Assembly: GCF_000948415.1 (NCBI RefSeq)
Contig: NZ_JYII01000012.1
Span: 794,755-858,754, forward strand
Length of the DNA stretch: 64,000 nucleotides
From: Thalassospira sp. HJ
GTDB taxonomy: Bacteria; Pseudomonadota; Alphaproteobacteria; Rhodospirillales; Thalassospiraceae
Reading direction: 5' to 3'
Of the stretch, positions 26,797 through 36,142 are shown piece after piece; position 1 is the stretch's first letter, and each line of letters opens with the position of its first letter. A program made the translations under genes and the position numbers. A model generated the notes under the pieces. The model was not told the DNA's origin and made no database searches. It saw nothing but the letters and a program-made list of their open reading frames with translations.

Positions 26797-28734
26797 TCAG
26801 AACTCGGCTTCGATCACGCGATCACGGATGTCAGCCGCCATCGCATCACCCAGTTCATCAATGCCGTAGGTCTTCTGGTGCTTGAAGCCAATGCGGCGAA
26901 CCGAAGCAGTTTTTTCTTCGGCTTCGCGTTTGCCAAGCGCAAGGATCATCGGAACCTTGGCGTGGCTGTGCTCGCGGACCTTGTAGTTGATTTTCTCGTT
27001 ACGGGTATCGAGCTCAACATTGAGGCCCTTGGCTTCGAGCGCCGCCTTGACTTCATGGGCATAATCGTCGGCGTCATTGGTAATGGTGCAGACAACCGCA
27101 TGAACTGGCGAAAGCCACAGCGGCAGGCGACCGGCATAGTTTTCGATCAGAATGCCAATGAAACGTTCGAGCGACCCAAGGATCGCACGGTGCAGCATCA
27201 CAGGACGGTGTTTCTCACCATCTTCGCCCATATAGGACGCATCAAGACGTTCCGGCAGAACGAAGTCGGCCTGAAGGGTGCCGCACTGCCAGTCACGACC
27301 AATCGCGTCACGCAGCACAAACTCAAGCTTCGGCCCATAAAACGCGCCTTCACCCGGGTTGACTTCAAGGGCAAGGCCAGCCTCCTCGGCTGCTTCACGA
27401 AGGGCCGCCTCGGCCTTGTCCCAAATCTCGTCAGAACCGGCACGCACTTCCGGACGGTCGGAGAACTTCACAAGAATGTCGGTAAAGCCGAAATCCTTGT
27501 AAACCGACTTCAGAAGGTCACAGAAAATCTTGGTTTCCGAGACGATCTGATCTTCGGTGCAGAAGATATGCGCATCATCCTGAATGAACTGGCGCACGCG
27601 CATGATGCCGTGCAGGCCGCCGGACGGCTCATTGCGGTGACAGCAGCCAAATTCCGCCATACGCAGCGGCAGGTCACGATAGGACTTGCTGCCAAGACGG
27701 AAGATCTGCACGTGGCACGGGCAGTTCATCGGCTTAAGCGCCAGAACACGTTCCGGATCATCTTCATCCGGGGTCGTGGTGAACATGTTCTCGCGGAACT
27801 TTTCCCAGTGACCGGATTTTTCCCAAAGCACGCGGTCAACAAGCTGCGGCGTGCGCACTTCCTGGTATCCGGCCGCATCAAGGCGGTCACGGATATAGGT
27901 TTCAACCTTGCGATAAAGCTTCAGACCCTTGTCATGCCAGAAGACCGATCCTTGGGCTTCTTCCTGCATGTGGAAGAGGTCCATTTCACGGCCAAGACGG
28001 CGATGATCGCGCTTTTCAGCTTCTTCAAGCATGTGCAGATACGCATCAAGGTCTTCCTTGCTTTCCCAGCAGGTGCCATAGATACGCTGCAGCATTTCAT
28101 TGTCGGAATTGCCACGCCAATAGGCGCCGGCAACCTTCATCAGCTTGAAGGCCTTGCCGATCTTGCCGGTCGACGGCGCATGCGGGCCACGGCACAGGTC
28201 GATGAAATCGCCCTGGCGATAGCAGGTGATGGTTTCGGTTTCCGGCAGATCACGGATGATCTCGGCCTTGTACTTTTCACCCTTGTCCAGGAAGAACTTG
28301 ATTGCTTCATCACGGTCCCAGACCTCACGCACGATCGGCTCGTTGCGTTCGATGATCTTGTGCATCTGCTTTTCGATCTTGACCAGGTCATCAGGCGTGA
28401 ACGGCGTTTCACGGGCGAAATCGTAATAGAAACCGTTTTCGATGGACGGGCCAATCGTGACCTGCGTATCGGGATAAAGTTCCTGAACGGCTTCAGCCAT
28501 GACGTGTGCGCAATCGTGACGGATCAGCGGCAGAACCTCTGCATGGCCCTTGGTCACGATTTCGATAGTCGCGTCAGTGTCAATCTCGCGCGCGAGGTCG
28601 CGCACTTCACCGTTGACGATGATGGCAAAGGACTTCTTTGCCAGCGAAGAACTGATGCTTTTGGCGACATCGAAACCCGATACCGGGCCGTCGAATTCGC
28701 GCACGGCACCATCGGGAAGGGTCAGGGCAATCAT
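26797..28734 (-). CDS. thrS: Threonyl-tRNA synthetase
   Basis: 645 residues, full length: TGS domain (1-63), editing domain with H73-x3-H77 ([13 protein letters not shown]), class II catalytic core ([25 protein letters not shown] with the zinc cysteine, [31 protein letters not shown]) and anticodon-binding domain ([16 protein letters not shown] to the end). All motifs needed for Thr-tRNA synthesis and Ser editing are present. Ribosome-binding site is weak. No leader attenuator was recognised in the 107 bases upstream. Confidence 0.97.
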   Translation of the reverse strand: MIALTLPDGAVREFDGPVSGFDVAKSISSSLAKKSFAIIVNGEVRDLAREIDTDATIEIVTKGHAEVLPLIRHDCAHVMAEAVQELYPDTQVTIGPSIENGFYYDFARETPFTPDDLVKIEKQMHKIIERNEPIVREVWDRDEAIKFFLDKGEKYKAEIIRDLPETETITCYRQGDFIDLCRGPHAPSTGKIGKAFKLMKVAGAYWRGNSDNEMLQRIYGTCWESKEDLDAYLHMLEEAEKRDHRRLGREMDLFHMQEEAQGSVFWHDKGLKLYRKVETYIRDRLDAAGYQEVRTPQLVDRVLWEKSGHWEKFRENMFTTTPDEDDPERVLALKPMNCPCHVQIFRLGSKSYRDLPLRMAEFGCCHRNEPSGGLHGIMRVRQFIQDDAHIFCTEDQIVSETKIFCDLLKSVYKDFGFTDILVKFSDRPEVRAGSDEIWDKAEAALREAAEEAGLALEVNPGEGAFYGPKLEFVLRDAIGRDWQCGTLQADFVLPERLDASYMGEDGEKHRPVMLHRAILGSLERFIGILIENYAGRLPLWLSPVHAVVCTITNDADDYAHEVKAALEAKGLNVELDTRNEKINYKVREHSHAKVPMILALGKREAEEKTASVRRIGFKHQKTYGIDELGDAMAADIRDRVIEAEF

Positions 28735-29088
28735 GGTTGGCTCAACTCTGCTTTATCTGCGGGCATAATTCAGTAATGCACATATACGACCCGCATGTTT
28801 ACGCGGGGTAAATGCACAAGAAAAGGAATTTAAGGATGAGGTCAAGTTCGCTCTTTGAAAAAAGCGACTTTCGGGACAGCACGGACCGCCGCAACGCCAA
28901 TCTGGCGTGCAGTGTTTTCTGCGATCTTCAACTTTTTGTCGGCAAAGCCGTGCATTGACACTATCCCGTAAGGTGAAGAGCCAATATAACAGGACAAACT
29001 TGTAGAGCAAGACGCAAGCCGTTGCCAAAGGCGCGTTTTGTCAAAAACATGAAATTGGCGCCACCAACGCCAAAACAGGGAGCCCCAA
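28735..29088. other. Divergent thrS / MFS intergenic region
   Basis: 354 bases between divergent genes. It must hold the thrS promoter. The only possible gene seen is the 37-codon leftward frame at 28842-28955 (separate entry). A 40-codon rightward frame, 28836-28958, overlaps it and looks less protein-like. Confidence 0.35.
28842..28955 (-). CDS. Possible small protein (37 aa)
   Basis: A leftward frame upstream of thrS encodes a basic 37-residue peptide (MHGFADKKLKIAENTARQ...) with GGGA about ten bases before the ATG. Composition looks protein-like and could form an amphipathic helix, but no homologue is recognised. It could equally be a chance frame in the thrS leader. Confidence 0.3.
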   Translation of the reverse strand: MHGFADKKLKIAENTARQIGVAAVRAVPKVAFFKERT

Positions 29089-30276
29089 ATGTCGAGCCCG
29101 GAAGTCCGCCGGAACATTATGATTTTAAGTCTGTGCGTCGCGCTATCTGCCAGTGCGATGTCGCTGATCTTTACTGTCGCGGCCGTGATCGGCTTTTCAC
29201 TCGCCAGTGACAAATCCCTCTCAACCCTGCCGGTCGCCTGCATGATGATTGCCATGATGGCAATGACGGCCCCGTCGGCCGTGATCATGGCCAAGAAGGG
29301 GCGTCGTTTTGGGTTCTGGATGGGCGCTGCCATTGCCATGATGGGCGCGGTGTCGGGAATGGGCGCGGTTTACTACGCCAATTTCTGGCTGCTTTGCATG
29401 GCCTGTGCCTGCATCGGGGCGGGTAACGCCATTGCCATGCAGTATCGTTTTGCCGCAGCCGAAGCCGCACCGGCGGAATTCCGCGCACGTGCGATTTCCT
29501 ACACCATGTTGGGTGGGCTGGCCTCGGCCTTCATCGGGCCGAACCTGGCAAGCTTTGCGCGTGACTGGTTTGACACGGTGCCGTTCCTTGGAACCTTCGT
29601 CGCCCTGATCGGATTGCAATTCCTGTTGGTGATTGCGATTGGCCAGCTGCGCTTGCCCGATATGCGCGGGCACAAGCATCCGGAACCGGCACGTCCGCTT
29701 AAGACCGTGATGGGCCAGCCAGCTGTGATTGTTGCGATCATTGCAGGTGCGCTTGGCTATGCGGTCATGAGCTTTGTAATGACGGCAACACCACTAGCGA
29801 TCCTTGATTGCAATTATGCCTTCGGCGATGCCGCCTTTATCATCCAATGGCATGTTGTCGGCATGTATGCGCCGGGCTTCTTTACCGGCAACCTGATCAA
29901 ACGGTTTGGGGCGCTTAAGGTCATTCAAGCCGGTGCGATCCTGAATTTCGTTTGTTTGGCTGTTGGCCTTTCCGGGCAGGACCTGATGGGTAATTTCTGG
30001 GTGTCGTTGGTGCTGCTCGGTGTTGGGTGGAACTTCATGTTCGTCGGTGCCACCACGTTCCTGACGGAAAACTATCGTCCGTCCGAACAGGCGCGTGTTC
30101 AAGCCATCAACGAGTTTTGTGTGTTTGGTACCGTCGCAATCGCATCGCTGTCGGCTGGCACGATCTATGCCGGATCAGGTTGGGTGACGCTGCTTTATAG
30201 TGCCGCACTTCCGGTCGGCATGGTGTTGCTGATCGTTGCGACCTTTGCGATCCGTCGTCGGGCGCAGGCCGCTTGA
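29089..30276 (+). CDS. MFS transporter
   Basis: 395 residues with 12 predicted hydrophobic segments in the MFS arrangement. The loop-2 region is AVIMAKKGRRFGFWMGAA and the central cytoplasmic loop is short (LPDMRGHKHPEPARPL). Of the YfcJ/NNP-unrelated drug/metabolite type; the substrate is not predictable. GGGAG is six bases upstream of the ATG. Single-gene unit ending at a strong terminator. Confidence 0.85.
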   Translation: MSSPEVRRNIMILSLCVALSASAMSLIFTVAAVIGFSLASDKSLSTLPVACMMIAMMAMTAPSAVIMAKKGRRFGFWMGAAIAMMGAVSGMGAVYYANFWLLCMACACIGAGNAIAMQYRFAAAEAAPAEFRARAISYTMLGGLASAFIGPNLASFARDWFDTVPFLGTFVALIGLQFLLVIAIGQLRLPDMRGHKHPEPARPLKTVMGQPAVIVAIIAGALGYAVMSFVMTATPLAILDCNYAFGDAAFIIQWHVVGMYAPGFFTGNLIKRFGALKVIQAGAILNFVCLAVGLSGQDLMGNFWVSLVLLGVGWNFMFVGATTFLTENYRPSEQARVQAINEFCVFGTVAIASLSAGTIYAGSGWVTLLYSAALPVGMVLLIVATFAIRRRAQAA

Positions 30277-30296
30277 GTGCACTGTTTATGAACAAG

Positions 30297-30323
30297 AAAA
30301 GGGCCGCAAACGCGGCCCTTTTT
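30297..30323. terminator. Bidirectional terminator, MFS gene / DUF599 gene
   Basis: Perfect 11-bp stem AAAAGGGCCGC / GCGGCCCTTTT (30297-30307, 30312-30322) with loop AAAC and a T-run of five. Confidence 0.93.
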
Positions 30324-30337
30324 CGTTGGTACGGCGA

Positions 30338-31027
30338 TCAGTGATGACCGCTTAAGATATCAAGTGCATGTGATCGGAATTCGCGGTTAAACAGCACCAG
30401 CGTCACCCATGTGGCGCAGATGATGAAGGCAACCGGGTGGTAGAACCATGCCAATGCTGACAGAGCAAAGAAATAGGCACGAATACCGCGGTTGAAGTTA
30501 TGAGCCGACATCATGCTCATCCGCGATGCACGGGCAGCTGCACGGGCGGCGTCTGGCGCATCGGCCCCGGGTGCCGCGCCGATCAGGATGGAGCAATAGT
30601 TTGACAGTCGGAACGCCCAGGTGAATTTGAAGAAGGCATAGATAAAGATCACGATCAGCAACACCACCTTGCATTCCCAAACGCCAGCCGTGGTGACGGC
30701 GGCAAAGGGCAGGGCAGAGACGGTTTCAATCGCCTTGTCTGTATAGCCGAGCAACGCGACCAGACCGATCAGAACCAGAATGGTGGTTGAAGAAAAGAAA
30801 CTGATGCCGGTAATCAGGTTGCTGGCAATGGATGTATCCACCATCCGGATGTCACGTTTAAGCATCTGTTCCATCCAGCGATGGCGATTGCGCGCCATAT
30901 GGGCCGAGATGGAATTGCGACGCCGGGAACTGGCATCGGCAAACAGCGTGTAGCCAACCCACCAGGCAAAGGCCCAGCAAAATGCGATGATATCGAGAAG
31001 CGTAAAGGCGGGCATAGCGGGTTCCAT
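30338..31027 (-). CDS. DUF599 membrane protein
   Basis: 229 residues. DUF599 features include an N-terminal hydrophobic segment, then RHRWMEQMLKRDIRMVDTSIASNLITGISFFSSTTILVL, two further membrane segments and SAHNFNRGIRAYFFALSALAWF. Function unknown. Start 31027 or the Met four residues later. It shares a terminator with the MFS gene. Confidence 0.82.
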   Translation of the reverse strand: MEPAMPAFTLLDIIAFCWAFAWWVGYTLFADASSRRRNSISAHMARNRHRWMEQMLKRDIRMVDTSIASNLITGISFFSSTTILVLIGLVALLGYTDKAIETVSALPFAAVTTAGVWECKVVLLIVIFIYAFFKFTWAFRLSNYCSILIGAAPGADAPDAARAAARASRMSMMSAHNFNRGIRAYFFALSALAWFYHPVAFIICATWVTLVLFNREFRSHALDILSGHH

Positions 31028-31199
31028 TCAAAGCCGGTCGATCAGATTAATTCTAATCCTAGTGATAATGGGTTATCGTTCGCAATATTGTTTGGCATGC
31101 AATGTGATGGATGCATAGCAGATGGCCATGTCACCAGTCCGGGTTGAGTTTTCCCGCAATCCAGAGTATCAGCAGCGCAAATTTTGATTGGAGAGCGAC

Positions 31200-31685
31200 A
31201 TGAGCGATCTTGAAAACGATCTTGGCGAAGATATCGACTTCGAAGAGTTCGAAGCACATACCGAGAAGCTGCTGGAAGAAGGCCGCACCAAGGACGACCT
31301 GTTCGAGTTCGTCGGTTTCATGAACATCAACGAAGTCGGCACGCATATGATCGCGGCCGAGATGGTGCTGGATGAAGATGCCATCGACCAGATGAGCGCA
31401 AACCTGCGGAAGCTTGAAATCGACCTCGGACCGCTTGGCGAACTGACGGGCGGCCTTAAGGGCGGCGAAGACGTCAAACGTGCGCTTGGTGCGCTGTTCC
31501 TTGAACTGGTTGAGCTTTGCGAACTTGATGAAGATGACGAAGACGCAGGCGAGCTTTCCGAAGAAGCACTGCTGCTTTTGAACTTCATCAAACGCTTTAA
31601 CCCGCAGATGCGTCGTCTGACGGTTGCGCTGACCGACACTGATGATGATGACGTGTCCTGCGAGTACGAAGTGACCAACTGGTAA
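31200..31685 (+). CDS. Acidic hypothetical protein
   Basis: 161 residues, very acidic (DLENDLGEDIDFEEFEAHTE at the N-terminus, TDTDDDDVSCEYEV near the C-terminus). Mainly helical by composition, no membrane segment. Not recognised. GGAG six bases before ATG 31200 decides against the upstream in-frame TTG. Followed by a strong terminator, so probably monocistronic. Confidence 0.72.
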   Translation: MSDLENDLGEDIDFEEFEAHTEKLLEEGRTKDDLFEFVGFMNINEVGTHMIAAEMVLDEDAIDQMSANLRKLEIDLGPLGELTGGLKGGEDVKRALGALFLELVELCELDEDDEDAGELSEEALLLLNFIKRFNPQMRRLTVALTDTDDDDVSCEYEVTNW

Positions 31686-31722
31686 GCCAGGGCTTGCCGA
31701 TCGGGCAGATATTAATGTAGCT

Positions 31723-31750
31723 AAAGGCAGGGCATCGTCCCTGCCTTTTT
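31723..31750 (+). terminator. Intrinsic terminator
   Basis: Stem AAAGGCAGGG / CCCTGCCTTT (31723-31732, 31739-31748), six-base loop and five T. Confidence 0.9.
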
Positions 31751-31769
31751 CTGTTTCGGAGCCATCACC

Positions 31770-32564
31770 GTGACCGCTTTGCGATCGACTGCCGCAGCCC
31801 AACGTCTTCAAACCTATCAGGACCGCTCCGCACAAGGGCAGGAGCCGATGCCCGAAGCAGCAAGCCTACGGGCCTGGCTCGAAGAAAACAGCGCTGTCTT
31901 CCGCTCGGTCATGGAATGCGACCTCAAAACCTGTGCGAAGATTGTCTACGACTTTTCTTCGAACGGTGATGTCGTCATTGGCGGGGAAAGCGATCCGGCA
32001 CGCCAGACCGAAATCATGTGGCAGCAACTCGAAGATGCCAATGCGCCGGTTGGCATTGGCCGTTATCGCGAAGACCGGATTTGTTATCAGTCCGAGCAGT
32101 TCAAAAACGACGGCGAAGCCCGCAGTCAGCATCTTGGCATTGATTTGTTCGCACCGGCATATACCCCGGTTTTCGCACCACTTGACGGCGTCGTGCACAG
32201 CTTCGCCGATAACAATCTGCATCTTGATTACGGCCCGACCATTATCCTGCAGCATGAACCGGCTGCCGGGATCAAGTTCTATACCCTATATGGTCACCTG
32301 AGCCGCGAATCCCTTGATGGGCTTTACAAGGGCAAGGAAATCAGCGCGGGTGATTTGTTGTGTCGCTTTGGGGATTTCCCGATCAATGGCGACTGGATTC
32401 CGCATCTGCATTTCCAGATCATTTTTGACATGCTGGGCCGCGAAGGCGACTTCTTTGGTGCTGCCAAGCCATCTGAATGGGATATCTGGGAGAATATCTG
32501 TCCCAACGCTAATCTGATCCTGCAAATACCGGAAAACGTGACAGCAACGCGGGAAGGGATTTAA
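31770..32564 (+). CDS. M23 (LytM-type) metallopeptidase without visible signal peptide
   Basis: 264 residues. The C-terminal half is a complete M23 domain: zinc ligands H121 and D125 (QHLGIDLFAP), catalytic H176 (YGHLS), and H212-x-H214 (PHLHFQ). M23 enzymes usually cut peptidoglycan cross-links, but here the N-terminus (MTALRSTAAAQRLQTYQDRS) has no signal peptide or membrane anchor. The N-terminal ~95 residues are of unknown fold. GTG start with GGAG nine bases upstream. The next gene starts directly at the stop, so the two form a unit. Confidence 0.8.
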   Translation: MTALRSTAAAQRLQTYQDRSAQGQEPMPEAASLRAWLEENSAVFRSVMECDLKTCAKIVYDFSSNGDVVIGGESDPARQTEIMWQQLEDANAPVGIGRYREDRICYQSEQFKNDGEARSQHLGIDLFAPAYTPVFAPLDGVVHSFADNNLHLDYGPTIILQHEPAAGIKFYTLYGHLSRESLDGLYKGKEISAGDLLCRFGDFPINGDWIPHLHFQIIFDMLGREGDFFGAAKPSEWDIWENICPNANLILQIPENVTATREGI

Positions 32565-32915
32565 ATGCAGCCGCGTCTTAAAGCCGGTCTGTGGGTGCGC
32601 GGGCAGATCGCGATTTGCCAGTCCAACCTGATCACAGCAATGGTGGCCCATAAGGGCAACGAAGATGCCGGTGCTGTGCTCTTGAAACTCAACCGGTTTG
32701 AAGGCGGGTGCTTTGTCTATTCCCGTGTCACGACGTTTGACGGGGATCTGGGCTGGATGCTGGTGGCCGGTGGTCCGGACGGGGACAGGGAGACGGAATT
32801 TGCCTGCGACGAATACTGGCGCAAGCAGGTCGGTTTTGATCCTGATGTCTGGGTGCTTGAGATCGAAGATCACAAGGCGCAGTACGAACTTGACGCACCG
32901 ATCGTTGATTTCTGA
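32565..32915 (+). CDS. DUF1491 protein
   Basis: 116 residues, DUF1491, a small soluble alphaproteobacterial family of unknown function. Motifs: RLKAGLWVRGQI, GNEDAGAVLLKLNR, DEYWRKQVGFDPDVWVLEIED. The ATG immediately follows the TAA of the M23 gene, suggesting coupled translation. Confidence 0.85.
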   Translation: MQPRLKAGLWVRGQIAICQSNLITAMVAHKGNEDAGAVLLKLNRFEGGCFVYSRVTTFDGDLGWMLVAGGPDGDRETEFACDEYWRKQVGFDPDVWVLEIEDHKAQYELDAPIVDF

Positions 32916-32936
32916 CAGGTGCGACTGAAAACGAAA

Positions 32937-32967
32937 AAAAGGCTGGCAATCAAATCGCCAGCCTTTT
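32937..32967. terminator. Bidirectional terminator, DUF1491 / parvulin gene
   Basis: 11-bp stem AAAAGGCTGGC / GCCAGCCTTTT (32937-32947, 32957-32967), flanked by A7 and TTTTCTTTTT. Confidence 0.92.
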
Positions 32968-32994
32968 CTTTTTGCATGACGCGTAAGCGGTTGC

Positions 32995-33315
32995 TTAGGC
33001 GGTGCGCTGCAGCAGGTGGTAACCGAAATCGGTTTCAACAACGTCAGAGGTTGCACCAACGTCCATGCTGAATGCTGCGGCATCAAATTCCGGAACCATC
33101 ATCCCGCGGCCAAAGAAACCAAGGTCGCCGCCCTGCTGGCCGGACGGGCAATCAGAGTTGGCTTTTGCCAGTTCTGCGAAATCTGCACCGTTTGCAACCT
33201 GATCCTTGAGGGCGTTGATTTCGGTCAGAGCTTCGTCCTTGGTGCGGGTGGCGGTCGAACGGGCCGAACCGGCATACATCAGAAGAATGTGCGACGCGCG
33301 AACTTGTTCACTCAT
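32995..33315 (-). CDS. Single-domain parvulin peptidyl-prolyl isomerase (cytoplasmic)
   Basis: 106 residues comprising only a PpiC/rotamase domain: RASHILLMYAG, ADFAELAKANSDCPSGQQGGDLGFFGRGMMVPEF, FSMDVGATSDVVETDFGYHLL. The active-site Asp/Cys and His pattern is complete. No signal peptide, so a cytosolic parvulin similar to E. coli PpiC. Divergent from yaaA across a 194-base region with a striking palindrome. Confidence 0.92.
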   Translation of the reverse strand: MSEQVRASHILLMYAGSARSTATRTKDEALTEINALKDQVANGADFAELAKANSDCPSGQQGGDLGFFGRGMMVPEFDAAAFSMDVGATSDVVETDFGYHLLQRTA

Positions 33316-33400
33316 AATGGGTCCTTTCTTCCGTCAAAGCTTGCACCAGACGGATTTTCTGCAAAATTAGAAGTTTATGGTTAACGCCAAGGGTCCAAAT

Positions 33401-33430
33401 CCATGTACAGCCGTATACTCCTGTACATGG
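33401..33430. promoter_or_regulatory. Three-part palindrome between parvulin gene and yaaA
   Basis: Perfect 10-bp inverted repeat CCATGTACAG / CTGTACATGG with a 10-base spacer. Inside it three six-base palindromes, TGTACA, GTATAC and TGTACA, are centred exactly nine bases apart. The symmetry suggests a multi-site operator for either divergent gene. The regulator is unknown. Confidence 0.5.
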
Positions 33431-33509
33431 GGTTGGGCCCTAGACATTGCCCATGCCTTGTGGCTTGTTACGACAAATCGAACCGAGATGAAAGAGAAGA
33501 GGCAGATTG

Positions 33510-34286
33510 ATGCTTGCTGTTGTGTCCCCGGCCAAGAAGCTGGATTTCGAAACAGATGTCCCGGAAATGTCTGTTTCCCAACCGGCATTTCTCGATGACA
33601 CCGAAGAACTTGTTGATGTCGCGCGCAAAAAAAGCCGCAGCGATTTGATGAAGCTCATGGGCATCAGCGAAAACCTTGCCGATCTGAACTATCAGCGGTT
33701 TCAGCATTTTTCACGCCCGTTTGACCGCAATAACGCCAAACCGGCCATCTTCGCATTCCGTGGTGATACCTATGTCGGTCTCGATGCCGATACCATGAAA
33801 GCCAAAGACATTGACTGGGCCGAAGATCATTTTCGCATGCTTTCGGGCCTCTATGGCCTGCTGAAGCCACGAGACTTGATGCAGCCTTATCGTCTTGAAA
33901 TGGGAACGCGTCTTGCTAATCCGCGTGGCAAGGACCTTTATGCGTTCTGGGACGACAAGCTTTCGAAAGAAATCAATGAAATTACCAAGGGCCATAAAAA
34001 TCGCAGCCTGATCAATCTGGCTTCGAACGAGTATTTCAAATCGATCAAGACCAAGGTCCTTGATGGCCCTGTGATCACGCCTGTCTTCAAGGAAGTGAAG
34101 GGTGGTACGGCCAAGGTTGTCGGCTTCTCGGCGAAGCGTGCGCGTGGCATGATGGCGCGCTATATGATTGACAATCGGCTCGAAGACCCGCAAGAGCTCA
34201 AGAAATTTAACGTGGATGGCTATCGCTATCAGGACGACCTCTCGACGGAAAACGAGTGGGTCTTTACGCGCATCCACGATCAGTAA
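33510..34286 (+). CDS. yaaA: Peroxide stress protein YaaA (DUF328)
   Basis: 258 residues. The YaaA family lowers free iron and protects DNA under hydrogen peroxide stress in E. coli. Motifs: MLAVVSPAKKLDFE, KPAIFAFRGDTYVGLDADT, LSGLYGLLKPRDLMQPYRLEMGT, NLASNEYFKSI, FSAKRARGMMARYMI. AAGAGG nine bases upstream selects ATG 33510 over the preceding TTG. Confidence 0.94.
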   Translation: MLAVVSPAKKLDFETDVPEMSVSQPAFLDDTEELVDVARKKSRSDLMKLMGISENLADLNYQRFQHFSRPFDRNNAKPAIFAFRGDTYVGLDADTMKAKDIDWAEDHFRMLSGLYGLLKPRDLMQPYRLEMGTRLANPRGKDLYAFWDDKLSKEINEITKGHKNRSLINLASNEYFKSIKTKVLDGPVITPVFKEVKGGTAKVVGFSAKRARGMMARYMIDNRLEDPQELKKFNVDGYRYQDDLSTENEWVFTRIHDQ

Positions 34287-34310
34287 CGACAACTATTCCG
34301 GTGAAGTTTT

Positions 34311-35375
34311 ATGACCGACGAGCATCTTGAACAGCTCGAGGATGAGAATGCCTTACCAGAATCGCACCCGTTTTCGGGCTTTTTGCGGACCTTTTATCGT
34401 GGGCCGGGGCGTTCGCGCAGCCTGACCCGCGAAGAAGCGTTCAAGGCCTTCACCATGATCCTGCAGGACGAGGTTGAACCGATCCAGCTTGGCGCGTTCC
34501 TTCTGATGCTGCGCTATCGCGCCGAAACGCCCGAAGAACTCGCAGGCATGATCGAAGCGGTGCGCAAGGCCGCCCGCCTTGAGCCCGATGAAGATGGCGA
34601 TGATGATGCCTTGATCCGTCCAGCAATTGATTGGCCGTCCTATGCCGCAGGGCGCACCCGTGGCTTGCCCTGGTTCGTGCTTTCAGCCCTGTTGCTGTCG
34701 CAGAACGGCGTGCCGGTTCTGATGCATGGCTATAATTCGCATCTGGTAAACGGTGTTGGCACAGAAGCCGCGATCAAGGCACTCAAGCTACCGATCGCGA
34801 TGTCAGCCGAAGAAGCCCGGTCTGATATCGGATCAAAGGGGTTTGCCTATCTGCCGCTGCGCCACATGCATCCCAAACTTCAGGAACTGATTGGCTTGCG
34901 TCCGCTTCTGGGCTTGCGAAGCCCGGTCAATACGTTGCTGCGGTTGCTTAATCCCTTGCAGGCACGCGCTGCCTTTCTGGGGGTGTTCCACCCGGCGTTT
35001 CTCGATGTTCATCGCGAAACCGGCAGACTTCTGGAATTGCCGCGCATCGGGGTGATCAAGGGTGGTGGCGGCGAAGCTGAAAGAACGCCGTTCAAGCATG
35101 TCGATCTGCGGATGCTTGATAATGGCGAGCTCAATGATGTTCGCTGGCCAGCCATGCTGTCAAAGACCGAAAAAGACGGCGACGATCAAAGTCCGGTAAC
35201 GCTCAAACATTTTCTGGGGGTCTGGCGTGGTGACGTCGAAGATGCGCCAGCAGAAGCCAAGATCAAAGGCAGTGCCGCGATGGCCGTCTTCCTTGCCGGT
35301 AAGGCCGATTACATGGATGAGGCCGAAAGCCTTGTTCAAGGCTGGTGGGACAATCGGGACAGCGATGTCGGCTGA
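34311..35375 (+). CDS. ybiB: TrpD2/YbiB-like glycosyl transferase family protein
   Basis: 354 residues with the fold of anthranilate phosphoribosyltransferase: N-terminal helical domain (RSRSLTREEAFKAFTMIL, QLGAFLLMLRYRAETPEELAGM) and a C-terminal domain with NGVGTEAAIKAL and GLRSPVNTLLRLLNPL. YbiB/TrpD2 proteins keep the fold but not TrpD activity, and bind nucleic acid non-specifically in E. coli. No trp genes are adjacent. It follows yaaA by 24 bases, probably one transcript. Confidence 0.85.
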   Translation: MTDEHLEQLEDENALPESHPFSGFLRTFYRGPGRSRSLTREEAFKAFTMILQDEVEPIQLGAFLLMLRYRAETPEELAGMIEAVRKAARLEPDEDGDDDALIRPAIDWPSYAAGRTRGLPWFVLSALLLSQNGVPVLMHGYNSHLVNGVGTEAAIKALKLPIAMSAEEARSDIGSKGFAYLPLRHMHPKLQELIGLRPLLGLRSPVNTLLRLLNPLQARAAFLGVFHPAFLDVHRETGRLLELPRIGVIKGGGGEAERTPFKHVDLRMLDNGELNDVRWPAMLSKTEKDGDDQSPVTLKHFLGVWRGDVEDAPAEAKIKGSAAMAVFLAGKADYMDEAESLVQGWWDNRDSDVG

Positions 35376-35401
35376 TTGTTAGCCTAAGACAGGTGGAACT
35401 C

Positions 35402-35429
35402 AAAAGGGACGGGAAATCGTCCCTTTTTT
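35402..35429. terminator. Bidirectional terminator, ybiB / DUF924 gene
   Basis: 10-bp stem AAAAGGGACG / CGTCCCTTTT (35402-35411, 35418-35427), six-base loop and six T. Confidence 0.92.
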
Positions 35430-35434
35430 CGTGC

Positions 35435-35977
35435 TCAGAACGACGATCCGGGTTCCTTGAGAAACGCCAGTTCTTCGGGCGTTAATGAACGCCCCAATAT
35501 TTCGTTGCGATGGGGATAGCGGCCAAATCTATCAATGATCTTTTTGTGTTTCAGCTCGAACTCGTAAGTGTGTTCAAGACCCGGTTTGGAAAACAGATCG
35601 ATCGCCACTTCGTGGATGATTTCGGATTCTGAATGCATATAGGGCATATACAGAAATGCCTGTTCCTGCGGGGTTACCAGTTTGCGATCCAGCCCCAATG
35701 AAACCGCTTCTTGTGCCAGCACCAAGGCCATCGGGTCAGAGGCAAAGGATTGCGGTTGATCGCGGTACATGTTCCGGGAAAACTGATCTAGAACGATGAT
35801 CTCGGCAAGACGGCCATGGGCAGTTTTGCGCCAGCCATAAAGTTCTCCGGCGCTGGCAGCAGCATGAAAATCGGCAAAGCGTTCCGTGATATGGCGATCA
35901 AGGGAGGTATCCTTGATAAACCACTGTTTTTCTTCGAGTTCCTTGAACCAGAAAACAAGAACTGTCTCAGGTGTCAT
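35435..35977 (-). CDS. DUF924 protein
   Basis: 180 residues of the TPR-like DUF924 family. Motifs: VLVFWFKELEEKQWF, LAEIIVLDQFSRNMYRDQPQSFASDPMAL, FLYMPYMHSE, YPHRNEILGR. Soluble, function unknown. Start ATG 35977 (GGCGGA eight bases upstream) chosen over the frame opening at 35995. Confidence 0.86.
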   Translation of the reverse strand: MTPETVLVFWFKELEEKQWFIKDTSLDRHITERFADFHAAASAGELYGWRKTAHGRLAEIIVLDQFSRNMYRDQPQSFASDPMALVLAQEAVSLGLDRKLVTPQEQAFLYMPYMHSESEIIHEVAIDLFSKPGLEHTYEFELKHKKIIDRFGRYPHRNEILGRSLTPEELAFLKEPGSSF

Positions 35978-36105
35978 GATGTTTCCGCCCATCAAAATGC
36001 AGGTTTGTTAACCCGTCAGAAAAGTTATCCACGATCTTTGCGCCCGGTTTGAAAGGCGTCAAGCCATCCGCTTAAAAGATTATCCTCAGCAACTTGGGCA
36101 AAGAG

Positions 36106-36134
36106 TTGACAGCGATCCGTCGCCCGTGGATTAT
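36106..36134 (+). promoter_or_regulatory. Promoter of the cobalamin-riboswitch operon
   Basis: -35 TTGACA (36106-36111), 17-base spacer, -10 GATTAT (36129-36134). Transcription would begin near 36141, at the 5' edge of the riboswitch. Confidence 0.6.
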
Positions 36135-36142
36135 TACCCTGT

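Noticed and set aside
26878..28776. A 632-codon rightward open frame
   Set aside because: Antisense to thrS along its whole length; the thrS motifs are complete, so this is a shadow.
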